Origin: Phymatolithon calcareum
Lineage: Eukaryota; Rhodophyta; Florideophyceae; Hapalidiales
Reading direction: 5' to 3'
Assembly: GCA_977006965.1 (NCBI GenBank)
Contig: OZ345369.1
Location: 1 to 64,000, forward strand
Length of the DNA stretch: 64,000 bases
This document shows, in pieces, positions 8,578-22,945 of the stretch. Numbering within the stretch: the stretch's first letter is position 1; each line of letters begins with the position of its first letter. The translations under genes and the position numbers were made by a program. The notes under the pieces were generated by a model. That model did no database searches. It was not told the origin of the DNA and saw only the letters and a program-made list of their open reading frames with translations.

Positions 8578-10255
8578 TTTTTTATTTTTCCACAACCAAA
8601 ACTCGAGCAATACACGCCGCCGATGCGCCAACTGGCCCATTCACTTGCACACGCCTTCAACACCACACTTTTTCGTCCGAGTGTGAAACATGGTACAGAA
8701 TCGTGGAGTATATTGTTCTTGTCCTTTTTGGTCAGAGCCCTTAGTACCTAAAATCTGACGATCTATTCCCATTGTATAAATGCAATTCAAATCTACAATG
8801 GAGGCCAGTCGAGCCACTCGCAACAAGTATATACGTAGATCAACCCGTCCGGCAACCCTAAATGATTTCCGCCACCTCTCAAGTCGTCCGCGAACCCTAA
8901 ATCGTCCTCCACACGTGGAAAACCGTCGCCCATCACATCCAACATACGCATTTTACACGTATCACGTCATGACAGTCACACACGTGTCATTCATCCAGTT
9001 TCTATTCTTGGACAAGTCTATCGTATGCACACGTGGCAATCTCACCCCGTCACAACATTCTCCAAACTTCACTACATATAGATACACTCTAAACTGTTCA
9101 TACAATCTCCATCTTCACGGCCCGCTTCGAGTGGCCCAGTCACGCTTCCACCATCAGCAGTGCTTACTGAGGGCTGTGCTTACATCATCACAGGGGCTTC
9201 CGTGCTTACACAAGTCAGTAACGCTTACAGATCTATGCGCTTACAGCAATCCGTGGTGCTTACACCTGTGGGACGGCTTACACTTCCCTAATCTCTATTC
9301 CCCAATCTCTGTTTACACAATGAATCGGGCGACAGGCGAGACGGCAGCCAAGAAAAGAAGGAAGAAGAAAAGAAAGAGGGAGAGAAGAAAGGGGAGAAGA
9401 AAAAGAGAGAAAGAAAAGGAATAGCCTTTAGGCCCATCCTGGAATAGGGAATAGGGATTACATGTTAGAGAATACCACTCTTGCTTAAACACACCGGACC
9501 GCACGCACACAGCGCCCTGCTATCCTGACGATTAAAAAAACATTGCCGGGGTCTGGGGGCCAGCCCCCAGCGGGGGGAAAGGGGGCAGAGCCCCCGGGAG
9601 TCGCGACTCCCCGTCACCCTCCATCCTCCAAATTTTCCTCATTTTTAAAAACTTACCCTCATACTCCTTCTACGCACTCTCCCAACCCTCTCGAACTACT
9701 CCGCCCACTCTCACAACAACTTTCTATTTTTCCCCAATCCCTCTCCGCTCCACCCGTTCTGTGCCCTTCATTTCAACATACTGCAACTTTACCGCCTTCC
9801 ACACACTCTCCACATAATATTCAGTAAGCATAACGTATCATGATTCTCTCATTCAGACACAGAAATGACACGATTACCGCCATGCATTACACCTGTTCCG
9901 AGCAGCACAATTGAGACATCAATTGTGACTTCGCGCCGCTGATCGCGCCGCTCTACGACGTAAAATTGTCAGGAGAGTTCGATTCTGTCATCAGATTTCG
10001 GCATTTTCGTCGTCAACATGCTCTAATCAATGCACTACCCATCCATCTCGGCAGGCCAATGGTGAAGCGCCAAGTGTCTTCAAAAGCAATGACCCAACCC
10101 TATGCCCTAACCCAACCGTATTCCTAACCCTATTCCCTATCCAAATTCCGCCTTTTCGTAATTGGAGCAGGGAATGGGGAATTGGCATCAGCCAAGTGGA
10201 CCTCTTCCAATCCCCAATCGTCCAATATATACCTTCCGTCCCACCATCATCGCCA

Positions 10256-10373
10256 CGAAGGACCATACTTCAGAAACATGCTCGCAAACCCATTCCGAAC
10301 TTGCAAGATAAGGTTCGACAGGCTGGATTAGTACTGAGGTGAGGGATCACTCGGGAATCCCCAGTGTCCTTCG
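10256..10373 (+). rRNA. 5S ribosomal RNA gene, monomer 6
   Basis: Reference-type copy. TATATA 10226-10231; T6 10374-10379. No variant found in this monomer. Confidence 0.92.
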
Positions 10374-12051
10374 TTTTTTATTTTTCCACAACCAAAACTC
10401 GAGCAATACACGCCGCCGATGCGCCAACTGGCCCATTCACTTGCACACGCCTTCAACACCACACTTTTTCGTCCGAGTGTGAAACATGGTACAGAATCGT
10501 GGAGTATATTGTTCTTGTCCTTTTTGGTCAGAGCCCTTAGTACCTAAAATCTGACGATCTATTCCCATTGTATAAATGCAATTCAAATCTACAATGGAGG
10601 CCAGTCGAGCCACTCGCAACAAGTATATACGTAGATCAACCCGTCCGGCAACCCTAAATGATTTCCGCCACCTCTCAAGTCGTCCGCGAACCCTAAATCG
10701 TCCTCCACACGTGGAAAACCGTCGCCCATCACATCCAACATACGCATTTTACACGTATCACGTCATGACAGTCACACACGTGTCATTCATCCAGTTTCTA
10801 TTCTTGGACAAGTCTATCGTATGCACACGTGGCAATCTCACCCCGTCACAACATTCTCCAAACTTCACTACATATAGATACACTCTAAACTGTTCATACA
10901 ATCTCCATCTTCACGGCCCGCTTCGAGTGGCCCAGTCACGCTTCCACCATCAGCAGTGCTTACTGAGGGCTGTGCTTACATCATCACAGGGGCTTCCGTG
11001 CTTACACAAGTCAGTAACGCTTACAGATCTATGCGCTTACAGCAATCCGTGGTGCTTACACCTGTGGGACGGCTTACACTTCCCTAATCTCTATTCCCCA
11101 ATCTCTGTTTACACAATGAATCGGGCGACAGGCGAGACGGCAGCCAAGAAAAGAAGGAAGAAGAAAAGAAAGAGGGAGAGAAGAAAGGGGAGAAGAAAAA
11201 GAGAGAAAGAAAAGGAATAGCCTTTAGGCCCATCCTGGAATAGGGAATAGGGATTACATGTTAGAGAATACCACTCTTGCTTAAACACACCGGACCGCAC
11301 GCACACAGCGCCCTGCTATCCTGACGATTAAAAAAACATTGCCGGGGTCTGGGGGCCAGCCCCCAGCGGGGGGAAAGGGGGCAGAGCCCCCGGGAGTCGC
11401 GACTCCCCGTCACCCTCCATCCTCCAAATTTTCCTCATTTTTAAAAACTTACCCTCATACTCCTTCTACGCACTCTCCCAACCCTCTCGAACTACTCCGC
11501 CCACTCTCACAACAACTTTCTATTTTTCCCCAATCCCTCTCCGCTCCACCCGTTCTGTGCCCTTCATTTCAACATACTGCAACTTTACCGCCTTCCACAC
11601 ACTCTCCACATAATATTCAGTAAGCATAACGTATCATGATTCTCTCATTCAGACACAGAAATGACACGATTACCGCCATGCATTACACCTGTTCCGAGCA
11701 GCACAATTGAGACATCAATTGTGACTTCGCGCCGCTGATCGCGCCGCTCTACGACGTAAAATTGTCAGGAGAGTTCGATTCTGTCATCAGATTTCGGCAT
11801 TTTCGTCGTCAACATGCTCTAATCAATGCACTACCCATCCATCTCGGCAGGCCAATGGTGAAGCGCCAAGTGTCTTCAAAAGCAATGACCCAACCCTATG
11901 CCCTAACCCAACCGTATTCCTAACCCTATTCCCTATCCAAATTCCGCCTTTTCGTAATTGGAGCAGGGAATGGGGAATTGGCATCAGCCAAGTGGACCTC
12001 TTCCAATCCCCAATCGTCCAATATATACCTTCCGTCCCACCATCATCGCCA

Positions 12052-12169
12052 CGAAGGACCATACTTCAGAAACATGCTCGCAAACCCATTCCGAACTTGC
12101 AAGATAAGGTTCGACAGGCTGGATTAGTACTGAGGTGAGGGATCACTCGGGAATCCCCAGTGTCCTTCG
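12052..12169 (+). rRNA. 5S ribosomal RNA gene, monomer 7
   Basis: Reference-type copy. TATATA 12022-12027; T6 12170-12175. This is the last of the seven consecutive monomers in which I found no variant. Confidence 0.92.
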
Positions 12170-13847
12170 TTTTTTATTTTTCCACAACCAAAACTCGAGC
12201 AATACACGCCGCCGATGCGCCAACTGGCCCATTCACTTGCACACGCCTTCAACACCACACTTTTTCGTCCGAGTGTGAAACATGGTACAGAATCGTGGAG
12301 TATATTGTTCTTGTCCTTTTTGGTCAGAGCCCTTAGTACCTAAAATCTGACGATCTATTCCCATTGTATAAATGCAATTCAAATCTACAATGGAGGCCAG
12401 TCGAGCCACTCGCAACAAGTATATACGTAGATCAACCCGTCCGGCAACCCTAAATGATTTCCGCCACCTCTCAAGTCGTCCGCGAACCCTAAATCGTCCT
12501 CCACACGTGGAAAACCGTCGCCCATCACATCCAACATACGCATTTTACACGTATCACGTCATGACAGTCACACACGTGTCATTCATCCAGTTTCTATTCT
12601 TGGACAAGTCTATCGTATGCACACGTGGCAATCTCACCCCGTCACAACATTCTCCAAACTTCACTACATATAGATACACTCTAAACTGTTCATACAATCT
12701 CCATCTTCACGGCCCGCTTCGAGTGGCCCAGTCACGCTTCCACCATCAGCAGTGCTTACTGAGGGCTGTGCTTACATCATCACAGGGGCTTCCGTGCTTA
12801 CACAAGTCAGTAACGCTTACAGATCTATGCGCTTACAGCAATCCGTGGTGCTTACACCTGTGGGACGGCTTACACTTCCCTAATCTCTATTCCCCAATCT
12901 CTGTTTACACAATGAATCGGGCGACAGGCGAGACGGCAGCCAAGAAAAGAAGGAAGAAGAAAAGAAAGAGGGAGAGAAGAAAGGGGAGAAGAAAAAGAGA
13001 GAAAGAAAAGGAATAGCCTTTAGGCCCATCCTGGAATAGGGAATAGGGATTACATGTTAGAGAATACCACTCTTGCTTAAACACACCGGACCGCACGCAC
13101 ACAGCGCCCTGCTATCCTGACGATTAAAAAAACATTGCCGGGGTCTGGGGGCCAGCCCCCAGCGGGGGGAAAGGGGGCAGAGCCCCCGGGAGTCGCGACT
13201 CCCCGTCACCCTCCATCCTCCAAATTTTCCTCATTTTTAAAAACTTACCCTCATACTCCTTCTACGCACTCTCCCAACCCTCTCGAACTACTCCGCCCAC
13301 TCTCACAACAACTTTCTATTTTTCCCCAATCCCTCTCCGCTCCACCCGTTCTGTGCCCTTCATTTCAACATACTGCAACTTTACCGCCTTCCACACACTC
13401 TCCACATAATATTCAGTAAGCATAACGTATCATGATTCTCTCATTCAGACACAGAAATGACACGATTACCGCCATGCATTACACCTGTTCCGAGCAGCAC
13501 AATTGAGACATCAATTGTGACTTCGCGCCGCTGATCGCGCCGCTCTACGACGTAAAATTGTCAGGAGAGTTCGATTCTGTCATCAGATTTCGGCATTTTC
13601 GTCGTCAACATGCTCTAATCAATGCACTACCCATCCATCTCGGCAGGCCAATGGTGAAGCGCCAAGTGTCTTCAAAAGCAATGACCCAACCCTATGCCCT
13701 AACCCAACCGTATTCCTAACCCTATTCCCTATCCAAATTCCGCCTTTTCGTAATTGGAGCAGGGAATGGGGAATTGGCATCAGCCAAGTGGACCTCTTCC
13801 AATCCCCAATCGTCCAATATATACCTTCCGTCCCACCATCATCGCCA

Positions 13848-13965
13848 CGAAGGACCATACTTCAGAAACATGCTCGCAAACCCATTCCGAACTTGCAAGA
13901 TAAGGTTCGACAGGCTGGATTAGTACTGAGGTGAGGGATCACTCGGGAATCCCCAGTGTCCTTCG
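13848..13965 (+). rRNA. 5S ribosomal RNA gene, monomer 8
   Basis: The gene is reference type. TATATA 13818-13823; T6 13966-13971. The spacer after it carries the G>C change at 14208, shared only with monomers 10 and 11. Confidence 0.92.
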
Positions 13966-15643
13966 TTTTTTATTTTTCCACAACCAAAACTCGAGCAATA
14001 CACGCCGCCGATGCGCCAACTGGCCCATTCACTTGCACACGCCTTCAACACCACACTTTTTCGTCCGAGTGTGAAACATGGTACAGAATCGTGGAGTATA
14101 TTGTTCTTGTCCTTTTTGGTCAGAGCCCTTAGTACCTAAAATCTGACGATCTATTCCCATTGTATAAATGCAATTCAAATCTACAATGGAGGCCAGTCGA
14201 GCCACTCCCAACAAGTATATACGTAGATCAACCCGTCCGGCAACCCTAAATGATTTCCGCCACCTCTCAAGTCGTCCGCGAACCCTAAATCGTCCTCCAC
14301 ACGTGGAAAACCGTCGCCCATCACATCCAACATACGCATTTTACACGTATCACGTCATGACAGTCACACACGTGTCATTCATCCAGTTTCTATTCTTGGA
14401 CAAGTCTATCGTATGCACACGTGGCAATCTCACCCCGTCACAACATTCTCCAAACTTCACTACATATAGATACACTCTAAACTGTTCATACAATCTCCAT
14501 CTTCACGGCCCGCTTCGAGTGGCCCAGTCACGCTTCCACCATCAGCAGTGCTTACTGAGGGCTGTGCTTACATCATCACAGGGGCTTCCGTGCTTACACA
14601 AGTCAGTAACGCTTACAGATCTATGCGCTTACAGCAATCCGTGGTGCTTACACCTGTGGGACGGCTTACACTTCCCTAATCTCTATTCCCCAATCTCTGT
14701 TTACACAATGAATCGGGCGACAGGCGAGACGGCAGCCAAGAAAAGAAGGAAGAAGAAAAGAAAGAGGGAGAGAAGAAAGGGGAGAAGAAAAAGAGAGAAA
14801 GAAAAGGAATAGCCTTTAGGCCCATCCTGGAATAGGGAATAGGGATTACATGTTAGAGAATACCACTCTTGCTTAAACACACCGGACCGCACGCACACAG
14901 CGCCCTGCTATCCTGACGATTAAAAAAACATTGCCGGGGTCTGGGGGCCAGCCCCCAGCGGGGGGAAAGGGGGCAGAGCCCCCGGGAGTCGCGACTCCCC
15001 GTCACCCTCCATCCTCCAAATTTTCCTCATTTTTAAAAACTTACCCTCATACTCCTTCTACGCACTCTCCCAACCCTCTCGAACTACTCCGCCCACTCTC
15101 ACAACAACTTTCTATTTTTCCCCAATCCCTCTCCGCTCCACCCGTTCTGTGCCCTTCATTTCAACATACTGCAACTTTACCGCCTTCCACACACTCTCCA
15201 CATAATATTCAGTAAGCATAACGTATCATGATTCTCTCATTCAGACACAGAAATGACACGATTACCGCCATGCATTACACCTGTTCCGAGCAGCACAATT
15301 GAGACATCAATTGTGACTTCGCGCCGCTGATCGCGCCGCTCTACGACGTAAAATTGTCAGGAGAGTTCGATTCTGTCATCAGATTTCGGCATTTTCGTCG
15401 TCAACATGCTCTAATCAATGCACTACCCATCCATCTCGGCAGGCCAATGGTGAAGCGCCAAGTGTCTTCAAAAGCAATGACCCAACCCTATGCCCTAACC
15501 CAACCGTATTCCTAACCCTATTCCCTATCCAAATTCCGCCTTTTCGTAATTGGAGCAGGGAATGGGGAATTGGCATCAGCCAAGTGGACCTCTTCCAATC
15601 CCCAATCGTCCAATATATACCTTCCGTCCCACCATCATCGCCA

Positions 15644-15761
15644 CGAAGGACCATACTTCAGAAACATGCTCGCAAACCCATTCCGAACTTGCAAGATAAG
15701 GTTCGACAGGCTGGATTAGTACTGAGGTGAGGGATCACTCGGGAATCCCCAGTGTCCTTCG
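15644..15761 (+). rRNA. 5S ribosomal RNA gene, monomer 9
   Basis: Reference-type copy. TATATA 15614-15619; T6 15762-15767. This monomer keeps the common base G at the spacer site where both neighbours have C. Confidence 0.92.
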
Positions 15762-17439
15762 TTTTTTATTTTTCCACAACCAAAACTCGAGCAATACACG
15801 CCGCCGATGCGCCAACTGGCCCATTCACTTGCACACGCCTTCAACACCACACTTTTTCGTCCGAGTGTGAAACATGGTACAGAATCGTGGAGTATATTGT
15901 TCTTGTCCTTTTTGGTCAGAGCCCTTAGTACCTAAAATCTGACGATCTATTCCCATTGTATAAATGCAATTCAAATCTACAATGGAGGCCAGTCGAGCCA
16001 CTCGCAACAAGTATATACGTAGATCAACCCGTCCGGCAACCCTAAATGATTTCCGCCACCTCTCAAGTCGTCCGCGAACCCTAAATCGTCCTCCACACGT
16101 GGAAAACCGTCGCCCATCACATCCAACATACGCATTTTACACGTATCACGTCATGACAGTCACACACGTGTCATTCATCCAGTTTCTATTCTTGGACAAG
16201 TCTATCGTATGCACACGTGGCAATCTCACCCCGTCACAACATTCTCCAAACTTCACTACATATAGATACACTCTAAACTGTTCATACAATCTCCATCTTC
16301 ACGGCCCGCTTCGAGTGGCCCAGTCACGCTTCCACCATCAGCAGTGCTTACTGAGGGCTGTGCTTACATCATCACAGGGGCTTCCGTGCTTACACAAGTC
16401 AGTAACGCTTACAGATCTATGCGCTTACAGCAATCCGTGGTGCTTACACCTGTGGGACGGCTTACACTTCCCTAATCTCTATTCCCCAATCTCTGTTTAC
16501 ACAATGAATCGGGCGACAGGCGAGACGGCAGCCAAGAAAAGAAGGAAGAAGAAAAGAAAGAGGGAGAGAAGAAAGGGGAGAAGAAAAAGAGAGAAAGAAA
16601 AGGAATAGCCTTTAGGCCCATCCTGGAATAGGGAATAGGGATTACATGTTAGAGAATACCACTCTTGCTTAAACACACCGGACCGCACGCACACAGCGCC
16701 CTGCTATCCTGACGATTAAAAAAACATTGCCGGGGTCTGGGGGCCAGCCCCCAGCGGGGGGAAAGGGGGCAGAGCCCCCGGGAGTCGCGACTCCCCGTCA
16801 CCCTCCATCCTCCAAATTTTCCTCATTTTTAAAAACTTACCCTCATACTCCTTCTACGCACTCTCCCAACCCTCTCGAACTACTCCGCCCACTCTCACAA
16901 CAACTTTCTATTTTTCCCCAATCCCTCTCCGCTCCACCCGTTCTGTGCCCTTCATTTCAACATACTGCAACTTTACCGCCTTCCACACACTCTCCACATA
17001 ATATTCAGTAAGCATAACGTATCATGATTCTCTCATTCAGACACAGAAATGACACGATTACCGCCATGCATTACACCTGTTCCGAGCAGCACAATTGAGA
17101 CATCAATTGTGACTTCGCGCCGCTGATCGCGCCGCTCTACGACGTAAAATTGTCAGGAGAGTTCGATTCTGTCATCAGATTTCGGCATTTTCGTCGTCAA
17201 CATGCTCTAATCAATGCACTACCCATCCATCTCGGCAGGCCAATGGTGAAGCGCCAAGTGTCTTCAAAAGCAATGACCCAACCCTATGCCCTAACCCAAC
17301 CGTATTCCTAACCCTATTCCCTATCCAAATTCCGCCTTTTCGTAATTGGAGCAGGGAATGGGGAATTGGCATCAGCCAAGTGGACCTCTTCCAATCCCCA
17401 ATCGTCCAATATATACCTTCCGTCCCACCATCATCGCCA

Positions 17440-17557
17440 CGAAGGACCATACTTCAGAAACATGCTCGCAAACCCATTCCGAACTTGCAAGATAAGGTTC
17501 GACAGGCTGGATTAGTACTGAGGTGAGGGATCACTCGGGAATCCCCAGTGTCCTTCG
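17440..17557 (+). rRNA. 5S ribosomal RNA gene, monomer 10
   Basis: The gene is reference type. TATATA 17410-17415; T6 17558-17563. The spacer after it carries G>C at 17800. Confidence 0.92.
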
Positions 17558-19235
17558 TTTTTTATTTTTCCACAACCAAAACTCGAGCAATACACGCCGC
17601 CGATGCGCCAACTGGCCCATTCACTTGCACACGCCTTCAACACCACACTTTTTCGTCCGAGTGTGAAACATGGTACAGAATCGTGGAGTATATTGTTCTT
17701 GTCCTTTTTGGTCAGAGCCCTTAGTACCTAAAATCTGACGATCTATTCCCATTGTATAAATGCAATTCAAATCTACAATGGAGGCCAGTCGAGCCACTCC
17801 CAACAAGTATATACGTAGATCAACCCGTCCGGCAACCCTAAATGATTTCCGCCACCTCTCAAGTCGTCCGCGAACCCTAAATCGTCCTCCACACGTGGAA
17901 AACCGTCGCCCATCACATCCAACATACGCATTTTACACGTATCACGTCATGACAGTCACACACGTGTCATTCATCCAGTTTCTATTCTTGGACAAGTCTA
18001 TCGTATGCACACGTGGCAATCTCACCCCGTCACAACATTCTCCAAACTTCACTACATATAGATACACTCTAAACTGTTCATACAATCTCCATCTTCACGG
18101 CCCGCTTCGAGTGGCCCAGTCACGCTTCCACCATCAGCAGTGCTTACTGAGGGCTGTGCTTACATCATCACAGGGGCTTCCGTGCTTACACAAGTCAGTA
18201 ACGCTTACAGATCTATGCGCTTACAGAAATCCGTGGTGCTTACACCTGTGGGACGGCTTACACTTCCCTAATCTCTATTCCCCAATCTCTGTTTACACAA
18301 TGAATCGGGCGACAGGCGAGACGGCAGCCAAGAAAAGAAGGAAGAAGAAAAGAAAGAGGGAGAGAAGAAAGGGGAGAAGAAAAAGAGAGAAAGAAAAGGA
18401 ATAGCCTTTAGGCCCATCCTGGAATAGGGAATAGGGATTACATGTTAGAGAATACCACTCTTGCTTAAACACACCGGACCGCACGCACACAGCGCCCTGC
18501 TATCCTGACGATTAAAAAAACATTGCCGGGGTCTGGGGGCCAGCCCCCAGCGGGGGGAAAGGGGGCAGAGCCCCCGGGAGTCGCGACTCCCCGTCACCCT
18601 CCATCCTCCAAATTTTCCTCATTTTTAAAAACTTACCCTCATACTCCTTCTACGCACTCTCCCAACCCTCTCGAACTACTCCGCCCACTCTCACAACAAC
18701 TTTCTATTTTTCCCCAATCCCTCTCCGCTCCACCCGTTCTGTGCCCTTCATTTCAACATACTGCAACTTTACCGCCTTCCACACACTCTCCACATAATAT
18801 TCAGTAAGCATAACGTATCATGATTCTCTCATTCAGACACAGAAATGACACGATTACCGCCATGCATTACACCTGTTCCGAGCAGCACAATTGAGACATC
18901 AATTGTGACTTCGCGCCGCTGATCGCGCCGCTCTACGACGTAAAATTGTCAGGAGAGTTCGATTCTGTCATCAGATTTCGGCATTTTCGTCGTCAACATG
19001 CTCTAATCAATGCACTACCCATCCATCTCGGCAGGCCAATGGTGAAGCGCCAAGTGTCTTCAAAAGCAATGACCCAACCCTATGCCCTAACCCAACCGTA
19101 TTCCTAACCCTATTCCCTATCCAAATTCCGCCTTTTCGTAATTGGAGCAGGGAATGGGGAATTGGCATCAGCCAAGTGGACCTCTTCCAATCCCCAATCG
19201 TCCAATATATACCTTCCGTCCCACCATCATCGCCA

Positions 19236-19353
19236 CGAAGGACCATACTTCAGAAACATGCTCGCAAACCCATTCCGAACTTGCAAGATAAGGTTCGACA
19301 GGCTGGATTAGTACTGAGGTGAGGGATCACTCGGGAATCCCCAGTGTCCTTCG
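19236..19353 (+). rRNA. 5S ribosomal RNA gene, monomer 11
   Basis: The gene is reference type. TATATA 19206-19211; T6 19354-19359. This is the only monomer with two spacer variants: C>A at 18227 (unique in the window) and G>C at 19596. Confidence 0.92.
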
Positions 19354-21031
19354 TTTTTTATTTTTCCACAACCAAAACTCGAGCAATACACGCCGCCGAT
19401 GCGCCAACTGGCCCATTCACTTGCACACGCCTTCAACACCACACTTTTTCGTCCGAGTGTGAAACATGGTACAGAATCGTGGAGTATATTGTTCTTGTCC
19501 TTTTTGGTCAGAGCCCTTAGTACCTAAAATCTGACGATCTATTCCCATTGTATAAATGCAATTCAAATCTACAATGGAGGCCAGTCGAGCCACTCCCAAC
19601 AAGTATATACGTAGATCAACCCGTCCGGCAACCCTAAATGATTTCCGCCACCTCTCAAGTCGTCCGCGAACCCTAAATCGTCCTCCACACGTGGAAAACC
19701 GTCGCCCATCACATCCAACATACGCATTTTACACGTATCACGTCATGACAGTCACACACGTGTCATTCATCCAGTTTCTATTCTTGGACAAGTCTATCGT
19801 ATGCACACGTGGCAATCTCACCCCGTCACAACATTCTCCAAACTTCACTACATATAGATACACTCTAAACTGTTCATACAATCTCCATCTTCACGGCCCG
19901 CTTCGAGTGGCCCAGTCACGCTTCCACCATCAGCAGTGCTTACTGAGGGCTGTGCTTACATCATCACAGGGGCTTCCGTGCTTACACAAGTCAGTAACGC
20001 TTACAGATCTATGCGCTTACAGCAATCCGTGGTGCTTACACCTGTGGGACGGCTTACACTTCCCTAATCTCTATTCCCCAATCTCTGTTTACACAATGAA
20101 TCGGGCGACAGGCGAGACGGCAGCCAAGAAAAGAAGGAAGAAGAAAAGAAAGAGGGAGAGAAGAAAGGGGAGAAGAAAAAGAGAGAAAGAAAAGGAATAG
20201 CCTTTAGGCCCATCCTGGAATAGGGAATAGGGATTACATGTTAGAGAATACCACTCTTGCTTAAACACACCGGACCGCACGCACACAGCGCCCTGCTATC
20301 CTGACGATTAAAAAAACATTGCCGGGGTCTGGGGGCCAGCCCCCAGCGGGGGGAAAGGGGGCAGAGCCCCCGGGAGTCGCGACTCCCCGTCACCCTCCAT
20401 CCTCCAAATTTTCCTCATTTTTAAAAACTTACCCTCATACTCCTTCTACGCACTCTCCCAACCCTCTCGAACTACTCCGCCCACTCTCACAACAACTTTC
20501 TATTTTTCCCCAATCCCTCTCCGCTCCACCCGTTCTGTGCCCTTCATTTCAACATACTGCAACTTTACCGCCTTCCACACACTCTCCACATAATATTCAG
20601 TAAGCATAACGTATCATGATTCTCTCATTCAGACACAGAAATGACACGATTACCGCCATGCATTACACCTGTTCCGAGCAGCACAATTGAGACATCAATT
20701 GTGACTTCGCGCCGCTGATCGCGCCGCTCTACGACGTAAAATTGTCAGGAGAGTTCGATTCTGTCATCAGATTTCGGCATTTTCGTCGTCAACATGCTCT
20801 AATCAATGCACTACCCATCCATCTCGGCAGGCCAATGGTGAAGCGCCAAGTGTCTTCAAAAGCAATGACCCAACCCTATGCCCTAACCCAACCGTATTCC
20901 TAACCCTATTCCCTATCCAAATTCCGCCTTTTCGTAATTGGAGCAGGGAATGGGGAATTGGCATCAGCCAAGTGGACCTCTTCCAATCCCCAATCGTCCA
21001 ATATATACCTTCCGTCCCACCATCATCGCCA

Positions 21032-21149
21032 CGAAGGACCATACTTCAGAAACATGCTCGCAAACCCATTCCGAACTTGCAAGATAAGGTTCGACAGGCT
21101 GGATTAGTACTGAGGTGAGGGATCACTCGGGAATCCCCAGTGTCCTTCG
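21032..21149 (+). rRNA. 5S ribosomal RNA gene, monomer 12
   Basis: Reference-type copy. TATATA 21002-21007; T6 21150-21155. No variant found in this monomer. Confidence 0.92.
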
Positions 21150-22827
21150 TTTTTTATTTTTCCACAACCAAAACTCGAGCAATACACGCCGCCGATGCGC
21201 CAACTGGCCCATTCACTTGCACACGCCTTCAACACCACACTTTTTCGTCCGAGTGTGAAACATGGTACAGAATCGTGGAGTATATTGTTCTTGTCCTTTT
21301 TGGTCAGAGCCCTTAGTACCTAAAATCTGACGATCTATTCCCATTGTATAAATGCAATTCAAATCTACAATGGAGGCCAGTCGAGCCACTCGCAACAAGT
21401 ATATACGTAGATCAACCCGTCCGGCAACCCTAAATGATTTCCGCCACCTCTCAAGTCGTCCGCGAACCCTAAATCGTCCTCCACACGTGGAAAACCGTCG
21501 CCCATCACATCCAACATACGCATTTTACACGTATCACGTCATGACAGTCACACACGTGTCATTCATCCAGTTTCTATTCTTGGACAAGTCTATCGTATGC
21601 ACACGTGGCAATCTCACCCCGTCACAACATTCTCCAAACTTCACTACATATAGATACACTCTAAACTGTTCATACAATCTCCATCTTCACGGCCCGCTTC
21701 GAGTGGCCCAGTCACGCTTCCACCATCAGCAGTGCTTACTGAGGGCTGTGCTTACATCATCACAGGGGCTTCCGTGCTTACACAAGTCAGTAACGCTTAC
21801 AGATCTATGCGCTTACAGCAATCCGTGGTGCTTACACCTGTGGGACGGCTTACACTTCCCTAATCTCTATTCCCCAATCTCTGTTTACACAATGAATCGG
21901 GCGACAGGCGAGACGGCAGCCAAGAAAAGAAGGAAGAAGAAAAGAAAGAGGGAGAGAAGAAAGGGGAGAAGAAAAAGAGAGAAAGAAAAGGAATAGCCTT
22001 TAGGCCCATCCTGGAATAGGGAATAGGGATTACATGTTAGAGAATACCACTCTTGCTTAAACACACCGGACCGCACGCACACAGCGCCCTGCTATCCTGA
22101 CGATTAAAAAAACATTGCCGGGGTCTGGGGGCCAGCCCCCAGCGGGGGGAAAGGGGGCAGAGCCCCCGGGAGTCGCGACTCCCCGTCACCCTCCATCCTC
22201 CAAATTTTCCTCATTTTTAAAAACTTACCCTCATACTCCTTCTACGCACTCTCCCAACCCTCTCGAACTACTCCGCCCACTCTCACAACAACTTTCTATT
22301 TTTCCCCAATCCCTCTCCGCTCCACCCGTTCTGTGCCCTTCATTTCAACATACTGCAACTTTACCGCCTTCCACACACTCTCCACATAATATTCAGTAAG
22401 CATAACGTATCATGATTCTCTCATTCAGACACAGAAATGACACGATTACCGCCATGCATTACACCTGTTCCGAGCAGCACAATTGAGACATCAATTGTGA
22501 CTTCGCGCCGCTGATCGCGCCGCTCTACGACGTAAAATTGTCAGGAGAGTTCGATTCTGTCATCAGATTTCGGCATTTTCGTCGTCAACATGCTCTAATC
22601 AATGCACTACCCATCCATCTCGGCAGGCCAATGGTGAAGCGCCAAGTGTCTTCAAAAGCAATGACCCAACCCTATGCCCTAACCCAACCGTATTCCTAAC
22701 CCTATTCCCTATCCAAATTCCGCCTTTTCGTAATTGGAGCAGGGAATGGGGAATTGGCATCAGCCAAGTGGACCTCTTCCAATCCCCAATCGTCCAATAT
22801 ATACCTTCCGTCCCACCATCATCGCCA

Positions 22828-22945
22828 CGAAGGACCATACTTCAGAAACATGCTCGCAAACCCATTCCGAACTTGCAAGATAAGGTTCGACAGGCTGGAT
22901 TAGTACTGAGGTGAGGGATCACTCGGGAATCCCCAGTGTCCTTCG
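22828..22945 (+). rRNA. 5S ribosomal RNA gene, monomer 13
   Basis: Reference-type copy. TATATA 22798-22803; T6 22946-22951. No variant found in this monomer. Confidence 0.92.
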
